Positions 46,491 to 53,486 of a DNA stretch of 64,000 nucleotides are shown piece after piece. Origin of the DNA: Streptomyces fuscichromogenes (lineage in GTDB: Bacteria > Actinomycetota > Actinomycetes > Streptomycetales > Streptomycetaceae); NCBI RefSeq assembly GCF_014645815.1, contig NZ_BMML01000008.1, forward strand, positions 310,001 to 374,000. Direction: 5' to 3'. Each line of letters opens with the position of its first letter. Positions within the stretch are counted from its first letter, which is position 1. The position numbers and the translations under genes are program-made. The notes below the pieces were generated by a model. That model saw nothing but the letters and a program-made list of their open reading frames with translations, ran no database searches and had not been told where the DNA came from.

Positions 46491-46955
46491 CAGCAGTCCG
46501 GAAGAAGTGGCGGGACAGGGGGATCAGCGTCCTGAGCCATCGGAGGCAGCCAGCATGAAAACCATCCCTGCCCCACCCGCGCAGTCCCAGAGTCGCGCAC
46601 TCACGGGACCCACTCAAGAAGGTAGGGCGGCATGACTGCCAAGTCTGCCTGAGCGGCACCCCGTAGATGGCCCCGGGCTCAGCGACTCCACCGCTGGCCC
46701 AGGGCCTGGGACTCGACCATTCCCCAACACGGAGTCAGACCTTGTGCAGGCCAGTACGCATGCGGGGCTCGCCGAAGCCATCGCATGCCGCCCGAGCAGC
46801 AACGACCCAACCCCGCAGGCGTCTCACGCAGCATGGGATACGTTGTAATCAACTCTCGACAAGAAGTCCCCAGAAAGTCCCCGACGTGATTCAAGGCAAG
46901 CCTGGGCATGTCAAAACTGCAGGTCAACACCATGATCAACAGCCGCCCATATGTA
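46491..46955. other. Non-coding scar with phased repeats
   Basis: 465 bp between the IS110 element and the second sdaA tail. No gene is supported. It contains CTCGACAAG followed by two AAGTCCCC units at 46864 and 46875, 11 bp apart. Confidence 0.5.
46864..46882. repeat. 11-bp phased repeats AAGTCCCC (site 2)
   Basis: AAGTCCCCAGA then AAGTCCCCGAC, the same unit and period as the array at 39076. Confidence 0.55.
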
Positions 46956-47048
46956 CGTCAAGTACAAGGAGACGGCGCGCGGGGGGCTCGCGGTGAACAT
47001 CATCGAGTGCTAGGGGAATGGGCCCTGACCAGCGCGTTCGTGTCTTTC
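46956..47048 (+). repeat. Direct repeat B: second copy of the sdaA 3' end
   Basis: 93-bp copy of 38948-39040, including the sdaA stop codon, 8,008 bp to the right. Similarity starts abruptly after CCCATATGTA. Confidence 0.85.
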
Positions 47049-47190
47049 GACGCTGCGGAAAACTCACGTCTGGAACAGCGGCCGGCCTCTCCCCCCCGAT
47101 CTGGCGCACTTGGTCACAGAAGCGCGGATAGACGAACTGCCCCGTGGGGTGTACCGGCGGGCAGACGCCCCGGAGACGACGCAGCGCGAG
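47049..47190 (+). pseudogene. Decayed copy of the abiEi 5' region
   Basis: Matches abiEi in two blocks: GACGCTGCGGAAAACTC (from 39261) joined directly to the sdaA-tail repeat, then GATCTGGCGCACTTGG onward (from 39357) to about 39446. Two deletions, about 220 bp and 57 bp, removed the abiEi promoter and start codon and part of the helix-turn-helix. Both junctions lie in short matching sequence (CGCTG and CCTCTCCCCC). It cannot encode a functional antitoxin. Confidence 0.82.
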
Positions 47191-47813
47191 GCGAGGGGGG
47201 CGGTGCCGGCCGAGAGGATCCGCTGCTTCTTCGATCGTTCGGGCCCGACGTACGGCTCGCCGAGATCATGGCCGAGCTCGGCCCGCAGGGCCGCACCCCG
47301 CCCCGCCGACGCCGTTCGCTGACTTGCCCCGGCAAGCGGAAAGCCTCTCCTGACCTGATGCGACGCAAGTTCGCGCGCTACCGGCGGAAAACCGACCGTC
47401 GAGTTTGAGCGGATCATCCAGGAAGCGCACCAGGGGATTGGCAGCCTCAGCCCTACACCACGTGCGTTGACGTGACCCCGCCGTCAACAAGTCGGCATCA
47501 CCGCTGTGGCGGCAAGTCATGGAACTGAAGATGCGTGCCATGCCGAACGTCATGGCGCTCGTCCTCTATGACGGTCGGCTGAAGGAGTGGTTTCTTTCAG
47601 TAGCTACGTCGCCTTGGAGGAATCTCCTCGACGGGGTGTGACGCGTCGCTCAACCTGCCCCTGCCACAGAGTGAGAGGCTGTCCCGGATCGCAGTTCCGC
47701 CGCGCCCTCGCCGCAGAATCGCTTTCTCGGAAGGTGGAAGTGTGCATCGGGCCGGATTGGCGGCGCCGACATTTCAGTCGGCATGAGGCCGACCACCTGA
47801 AAGGAACGAATCA
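47191..47813. other. Degenerate stretch without a supported gene
   Basis: 623 bp with short frames lacking ribosome sites and steady codon use; probably fragments of lost island genes. The last 40 bp hold the leader of the following hydrolase gene. Confidence 0.45.
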
Positions 47814-48632
47814 ATGCCCACGATCACTACCCCGGACGGTGTGGAGATCTTCTACAAGGACTGGGGTTCCGGTCAGCCGATCGTCTTCAGTCACGGGTGG
47901 CCGCTGTCGGCCGACGACTGGGACACCCAGATGATGTTCTTCCTGCAGCACGGTTATCGGGTGATCGCCCATGACAGGCGCGGGCACGGCCGGTCCGCAC
48001 AGGTCAGCACGGGCAACGACATGGAACATTGGGTCGCCGATCTGGCCTCGCTGACCGAGCATCTCGGTCTGCGTGACGCCGTCCACATCGGACACTCGAC
48101 GGGCGGCGGTGAGGTAGCCCGTTACGTGGCCCGTTACGAGGAGCGAGTCGCCAAGGCGGTGCTGGTCGCTTCCCTGACACCGAACATGGTGAAGACCGAC
48201 GCCAACCCGGCCGGTCAGCCCCAGGAGTGGTTCGATCAGGTACAGGCGGGAACGCTGGCCAACCGCGCGGAATTCTTCCGAGCCGTTCCGGAGGGGCCGT
48301 TCTACGGGTTCAACCGTCCGGGCGTCGAGCCGTCCGAAGGGGTCATCGCGAACTGGTGGCGGCAGGCCATGGCCGGCAGCATCCAGGCCCAGTACGAGAC
48401 CCCGCTGTCCTGGCTGGAGGACTTCACCGAGGACCTCCGGAAGATCACCGTGCCGGTCCTGGTGATGCACGGCGACGACGACCAGATCGTTCCCTTCGCC
48501 AGTTCCGTGCCGCGTGCGGTCGACCTGCTCAAGAACGGCAAGCAGAAGACCTATCCGGGCTACCCGCACGGCATGCTGACGACTCACGCGGACGTCCTCA
48601 ACCCCGATCTGCTTGAGTTCATCCGGTCCTGA
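47814..48632 (+). CDS. Alpha/beta hydrolase, cofactor-free haloperoxidase (non-heme chloroperoxidase) type
   Basis: 272-aa cytoplasmic enzyme of the BpoA/CPO family. The triad is Ser95 (HIGHSTGGGE), Asp223 (HGDDDQIVP) and His252 (GYPHGML). The start TITTPDGVEIFYKDWGSGQP is diagnostic. These enzymes are esterases or perhydrolases that can halogenate through peracids; true halogenation in vivo is doubtful. AAAGGA precedes the ATG. It is monocistronic and intact. Confidence 0.9.
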   Translation: MPTITTPDGVEIFYKDWGSGQPIVFSHGWPLSADDWDTQMMFFLQHGYRVIAHDRRGHGRSAQVSTGNDMEHWVADLASLTEHLGLRDAVHIGHSTGGGEVARYVARYEERVAKAVLVASLTPNMVKTDANPAGQPQEWFDQVQAGTLANRAEFFRAVPEGPFYGFNRPGVEPSEGVIANWWRQAMAGSIQAQYETPLSWLEDFTEDLRKITVPVLVMHGDDDQIVPFASSVPRAVDLLKNGKQKTYPGYPHGMLTTHADVLNPDLLEFIRS

Positions 48633-49018
48633 CGGCACAGGACACGGGCGCCGACGGGAGAACCTCCGCCCGGACGCTCGTCGCCGTAGAACACCGTGAA
48701 CTCCCGTGACACCTGGTCGGCCCCGGCGCGGTCGGGGCCGACCGGCCGCGCCCCCGGGCCGCTTCCCGGAGTGGAACGGGCGGTGCGCGACCGTGAGGTC
48801 GACGGGCAGGAGTCCGCCGTCACGAAAGGCGGTGGCCGGCAACCCGGACGGCCCCGGTGACGTGTTGCCCGGGCGTGGACCACCCGCACAGGGGCGCGCA
48901 CGGGTACAGTCCGGCGGCCGGTGCTCGGACGCCACCGGCACCAGCCGATCCCGGGCCGGCGCCGGCTCGACTGCCGGGTGAAGGCCGGGCAGCACAACGT
49001 TCACCGAAGAGCCTCATC
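48633..49018. other. Gap after the hydrolase, possible gene fragment
   Basis: 386 bp. A GC-rich inverted repeat (CGGCCCCG...CGGGGCCG near 48720-48745) could terminate either neighbour. The minus strand reads VSREFTVFYGDERP near 48660-48710, which looks coding-like but has no start or stop context. Confidence 0.4.
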
Positions 49019-49993
49019 TCACTTTGCGGCTTCTGAGCGCTCCGCCATGTAAGCCCTGGGAGTGACCCCGTGAACGCTTTTGAAGTTCCGAATGAAGTGG
49101 CTCGCATCCGAGAAGTGCCACTTCGCCGCCGCCCTGGATATGACATCCGTCTCGTCCGACGACAGCAGATCACGACGAGCACCCTCCATGCGTAATTGCC
49201 TGATGAGCGACATCACAGACTGATCACCTGCCGAAAACGCCCGATGCAGGGTGCGCACGGATATCCCTAGCCTTCCAGCAACCAGGGCCGGCGAGAGATC
49301 TTCTCTTTCCAGGTTCTTCTCTATCACTTTCTTCGCGGTCAGAATGATGCTCCCCATGTCCGTCGGACCCTGCACGGAGTTACCTTCCAACAAGCCCGCG
49401 ACAAGTGACACGAAGGCCCGTTCGGCCATCATCGAGGCGGCTTGCGAGTCGAGCAGGTCCGTCGTTCGAAGCATGTCCAAGTACTCGAAAATAAGCTGCC
49501 CTTCAGGCCCCGCCAGCTCGGCAACACAAGCATGCCTGAGAAGAGTGGGCCGCGAAGAGGATTCTCTGATCAACCCTCGCGGAATAGTGATCACATGGGA
49601 CGCCGTGTTCCTCTCGCACGCGAGCCTCCACGGCTGCCCCGCGTCACGTACTATAAGGTTTCCCGCCTGGACGCTATATCCCTCTCGGGCCCCATCGAAT
49701 GTAATAGACCCCGAAGTGACCGCATGTATGACGACGGGGTCATCGTCATCTTTTCGCCCCGATGAGGCAATCATCGCTCCTGATCGCTGAACTGCAGCCA
49801 GGACGCTGCCGAGGTAAAATCCGGCTATGGTCAGCTCGAATCCATACGGATTGGCCGACTTCAGCACACGCACTTCCTTGAGATGCCTCAGTGGTGCCGG
49901 ATCCAGATCCGTCAGGACGAGACCCGATTCAGGTATCTGCGCCCGAGGTATCCATAATCTTCCGATAAGCCGGACTCGGCTTCTTCCCTGCAT
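49019..49993 (-). CDS. AraC-family transcriptional regulator with a TTA codon
   Basis: 324-aa regulator with an N-terminal AraC-ligand-binding-like domain (TIAGFYLGSVLAAVQRSG, IPRGLIRES) and two C-terminal helix-turn-helix motifs (LSPALVAGRLGISVRTLHRAF; then FSDASHFIRNFKSVHGVTPR). ATG at 49993 is chosen; the ribosome site is weak. A TTA leucine codon occurs at about residue 13 (IGRLWIP), so translation should depend on the bldA tRNA. Lower GC than its neighbours suggests transfer. It lies beside a broken VOC gene and a SARP-like regulator, so its former target was probably this small cluster. Confidence 0.85.
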   Translation of the reverse strand: MQGRSRVRLIGRLWIPRAQIPESGLVLTDLDPAPLRHLKEVRVLKSANPYGFELTIAGFYLGSVLAAVQRSGAMIASSGRKDDDDPVVIHAVTSGSITFDGAREGYSVQAGNLIVRDAGQPWRLACERNTASHVITIPRGLIRESSSRPTLLRHACVAELAGPEGQLIFEYLDMLRTTDLLDSQAASMMAERAFVSLVAGLLEGNSVQGPTDMGSIILTAKKVIEKNLEREDLSPALVAGRLGISVRTLHRAFSAGDQSVMSLIRQLRMEGARRDLLSSDETDVISRAAAKWHFSDASHFIRNFKSVHGVTPRAYMAERSEAAK

Positions 49994-50307
49994 ACTCACG
50001 GAGTGATGCACTGTCCGCTCACCTCGAATACACCGCGTATCGGAACGACGTTGTCCACCACCATGGCCTCTCCCTCCCGCTGCTGTTCCGGCGAGGCAGC
50101 CGGAGCGCTCGTCGTTCACTCGTTTCCCACCCGCACCAGAGGGTGGTGGGCACCCGAACCCCTCGCACCGCGCGGGAGACCTGGCGAAGCACGCGGCACG
50201 CGCGGGAGGGCCGCACGGCGGATGCACGGCACACGGACGGACCGCTCGGGAACGCGCGGTGCGTCCGGGATGGACGGGGCGTCGTGGACGACTCACGCAC
50301 GGCCGGT

Positions 50308-50603
50308 TCAGACGCCGACGGCGACGACTTCCAGCTGACGAAGGGCTCCTTCTTGCTCTGGATTCCGGAATGCACGACGCCCTTGTTGCTCTCGTTGTGG
50401 TGCAGGCCGATGGCCAGCCCGGTGCGCGGCTCGACGACAAGACGCGCGAACCCCGTCCATTCACGACCGAAGTGCGGCAGGTCTCCGTCCACCAGAGTGG
50501 CCTGGAGGAATTTCTGATACCAGGCGATACCGGCCCCGATATCCCGGACAGTAAAAGCGACGTGGTGGAGCCCGATGACGGACGGAACGGTCGACTCACT
50601 CAT
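50308..50603 (-). pseudogene. VOC-family (glyoxalase-like) gene, internally deleted
   Basis: Starts MSESTVPSVIGLHHVAFTVR and continues through GLAIGLHHNES to KKEPF, a normal VOC first half with metal-type His (LHHVAF). Then the frame jumps. The expected VOC ending QLEVVAVGV with its stop (50337-50308) lies directly after it in another frame, so the second half has been deleted with a frameshift. The open frame could continue to 50019 as a nonsense tail. It has its own ribosome site (GGGAG) and overlaps the regulator gene by eight bases. Confidence 0.7.
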
Positions 50604-53052
50604 TTACGACTCCCTGTCCAAAGCGGCCCGTATTCGAATTCTCCTGGTTCGGGTCAGGGAGAGCCGCCTGACGGCGAGTGGGTAGCTTGTGGATCGACGA
50701 GTGGATTCTTTGTGGATCCCGGATGCGCATCTCGCCGAACAGCCCGAACCAGGTGGCGACGCAAGAACGCGGGGCGTGGGCAGCCCAGCGGGAATAAAGG
50801 AAAGCGACGGCCTCTGTCTCCCGGCCGGGGCCTCGGGCCAGGTGTTCCGCGCGCTGCAGCAGATCAAGCGACAAGAAGCCGTACATCGACCGCATCCCGA
50901 CGACCGCGGTGCCCTGCGACAGGGCCGTCAGCTCCAGTTCCGCGAGACCCGCCGCGCATCGGCCCGCGCGCACCAGCGCGGCGGCGGTGCGGGCCGGATC
51001 GGCGAGCGGGCCTGCGGCCCACAGGTGGTGGGCGAGGCGCTCGGCGACGGACTCACCGTCGGGGTCGCTGTCGTCCAGGGCATCCGAGACGCGCAGGTGC
51101 AGCCGGCTGGCCCGCGCCGGCGGCGTCGTGGCGGAGACCGCCTCGCGGACCAGGTCGTGGGCGAACCGGAACGAGAACGGATTGTCCGGCCCGGACTCAA
51201 GCATGCCCAGGGCTGTCACGGGCTCCAGGCGTTCCAGGCAGCTCTCGACGTCGAGGCCGGCGACACGGGCGAGCAGATCGAGTTCGACATCGCGGCCGAT
51301 GAGCGCGGCGATCTGCAACAGGTCATGGGAGTCGCCGTCGAGGCCGGCCATCCGGTCGAGGACGACGTCCCGCACGGTGGCCGGCACTCCGGCCCGTGCT
51401 GCGGCGTCGTCGGTGAGCGCGCCGCCGTCGGCGAGCAGCCGGGAGAGTTCCCGCACGAAGAAGGGGTTCCCGGCGGTGCGCGTGTAGATGCCGCGGACAA
51501 CGCCGGGGCCGACGTTCTGGCCGGTTTCGCGACGGACCAGGTCGGCCACGGCGTCCGGGCCGAGCGGGCCGAGCCGGAACCGGCGGTGGCCGGGCTCCCG
51601 GCTGACCGTGGCAAGCATCCGGGACAACTCGGAGTCGGGTACCGGTGCGCGGTCGCGCAGCGCGCCGAGGATCACGGTGCCGGCCGGCAGCCGGGCCGCC
51701 AGGTGCCCGAACAACTGCAGCGAGGTAACGTCCGCCCGCTGGAGATCATCGATGACGAGCACCACCGGCCGCCGGGCCGAGGCCTGGCCGATGACGGCGA
51801 CGACCCGCTCGAACAGACGGAACCGGAAGCCGGTGTCCGGCAGCACCGCTGCGGCGAGGACGTCACCGCGCGGCTCGACGAGGCGGCCGAGTTCGTCGTC
51901 GAGCCACTTCTCCCGGGCAGGGGAGGGCAGGCTGTCGACGACCGTGCCGATCGCCTGTACCCATGGCCACATGGCGGGTGTCCCGTCGCCGCCCAGGCAG
52001 CGGCCCCAGACGACGAGCGCCCCGCGCCGGTCCGCCTCGGTCACGGCCTCCTCCAACAGCCGGGTCTTGCCCACCCCCGGCTCACCCTCGACAACACCGA
52101 TGGCCGTTCCGCGGGCGAACGCCGGTTCCATGGTCCGGCGCAGCACCGCGAGTTCCTCGGCCCGACCGACCAGGCTGATGGCCGGACCCGCCTGCGCGCC
52201 GCCGTCGTCGCTGTCCGTGCCCGCCGCGATCGCCACCGGCGGGTGCTGCGTCAGTACGCGCCGATGTGCGGCCCGCAGCACTGGACCGGGGTCGATACCG
52301 AGGTCTTCGGCAAGGCGGGCACCGACCCCGCTGAACACCGACAGCGCCTCCGCCTGCCGCCCAGCGGCGGCAAGGGCGCAGATGAGGGCGGCCTGGACGG
52401 GTTCGTGCAAGGGCGCCATCGACGCGGCCAGATGCAACGCGGGGAGCGCCCGCTCCGGCCGGGCCAGCGACACCGCGAGTTCGGCCGCTGCCGCGCACGC
52501 GTCGTACAACTCGGCGTCGAGGGCGGCGAAGACTGGCATCCCGGTGGGCTCCTGGGCCAGGCCGTCGCCCGCCGGACCACGCCAGAGACCCAGCGCCTCG
52601 ACGTACTTGTCGAGCGCCGTCTCGTGATGCTGCTGCGCGAGGGCGGTTCTCGCGCTCGCCACACGCTCACGGAAGGTGACCAGGTCGAGCATTCCGACGT
52701 CGGCGGTGAAAAGGTAACCGCTACCACGGCGGTGGAGGTACGAGCCGGTGCCGCGGGCCGGGAGTTCGGGTTCGAGCAGCCGTCGTAGGGCACCGATGTA
52801 TTTGTGGATGATGTTCAGGGCGCTGGCCGGAACGTTGTCGTCCCACATCAGGTCGATCAGTTCGGCGGTGCTGGTCGGCCTGCCCTCGCGGGCGAGGAAC
52901 AGGGCCAGCAGGTGGGCCTGTTGTCGCGGGCCGGCGTCCAGTTCGACACCGTCGCGCCAGATCCGCAACGGACCGAGGATCTGCAGACGCGGGGAAATGT
53001 CATCAGCCGGCCGATGTTCGTCGGACCGGATGGAACGCATTGACACAGCCAC
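50596..53052 (-). CDS. BTAD/SARP-type regulator with AAA ATPase domain (C-terminally shortened)
   Basis: 818-aa regulator. Residues 22-120 form the OmpR-like winged helix, 122-268 the BTAD helices (LVTFRERVASARTALAQ to VLRAAHRRVL), and about 292-600 an AAA_16 ATPase with Walker A GEPGVGKT (323-330) and Walker B VVLVIDDLQRAD. The expected C-terminal TPR region is reduced: after YSRWAAHA the sequence turns into an unrelated tail (GLFGEMRIRDPQ onward). GLAELELTALSQGTAV also looks joined. Family members are 1000 or more residues. It may retain DNA binding but lose sensing. The start codon at 53052 lacks a strong ribosome site. Confidence 0.82.
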   Translation of the reverse strand: MAVSMRSIRSDEHRPADDISPRLQILGPLRIWRDGVELDAGPRQQAHLLALFLAREGRPTSTAELIDLMWDDNVPASALNIIHKYIGALRRLLEPELPARGTGSYLHRRGSGYLFTADVGMLDLVTFRERVASARTALAQQHHETALDKYVEALGLWRGPAGDGLAQEPTGMPVFAALDAELYDACAAAAELAVSLARPERALPALHLAASMAPLHEPVQAALICALAAAGRQAEALSVFSGVGARLAEDLGIDPGPVLRAAHRRVLTQHPPVAIAAGTDSDDGGAQAGPAISLVGRAEELAVLRRTMEPAFARGTAIGVVEGEPGVGKTRLLEEAVTEADRRGALVVWGRCLGGDGTPAMWPWVQAIGTVVDSLPSPAREKWLDDELGRLVEPRGDVLAAAVLPDTGFRFRLFERVVAVIGQASARRPVVLVIDDLQRADVTSLQLFGHLAARLPAGTVILGALRDRAPVPDSELSRMLATVSREPGHRRFRLGPLGPDAVADLVRRETGQNVGPGVVRGIYTRTAGNPFFVRELSRLLADGGALTDDAAARAGVPATVRDVVLDRMAGLDGDSHDLLQIAALIGRDVELDLLARVAGLDVESCLERLEPVTALGMLESGPDNPFSFRFAHDLVREAVSATTPPARASRLHLRVSDALDDSDPDGESVAERLAHHLWAAGPLADPARTAAALVRAGRCAAGLAELELTALSQGTAVVGMRSMYGFLSLDLLQRAEHLARGPGRETEAVAFLYSRWAAHAPRSCVATWFGLFGEMRIRDPQRIHSSIHKLPTRRQAALPDPNQENSNTGRFGQGVVNE

Positions 53053-53486
53053 GCCTGTATCCCCCGAATACGTCGATGAAAGATTTGGCTACCGTGTGGA
53101 GTGACCCCTGCCGATGTCCACGCGGTGGCCTTGGACCCGGTGCTCATGCGTATGAGGGTGTGCCGCACCGGGTGTAGCGCCGCGGGCGCCCGCCTCATCA
53201 AGAGAACCGGACGGGCGTCTACAGCCCGTTGACGGATCGTTGACGCCCGTCTCGACCCGTGTCGCACGATGCGAGCCGGAGGGGGACGCGGACTGCGCGG
53301 GTTCACAGGGGCAGACGCCCATCAGAGCCTCAGCCGAGGCCCACAGCACCGGGAAGACCCCGCCGGGGCATGCGTCGCAGGCGCAGGACGACGGCCACGG
53401 TGAGGAAGCGGCGCACCCTCATGTGCCGTCCGGCGGCCGGTCCGGCCACGGCACCTGACCGGACCGGCCTTTGAAGCGGGGGTCGA
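53053..53486. other. Gap between two SARP-type genes
   Basis: 434 bp with no supported gene. It contains the promoter of the regulator at 50596-53052 and the 3' end of the AfsR-like unit. A region around 53230-53260 is slightly palindromic but no clear terminator stands out. Confidence 0.4.

Noticed and set aside
45202..46635. 477-codon plus-strand frame across the IS110 element
   Set aside because: Antisense shadow of the transposase gene; Gly/Val/Asp-rich without motifs.
46956..47010. Second serine dehydratase gene
   Set aside because: Only the last 55-58 bases are present; it is a duplicated tail.
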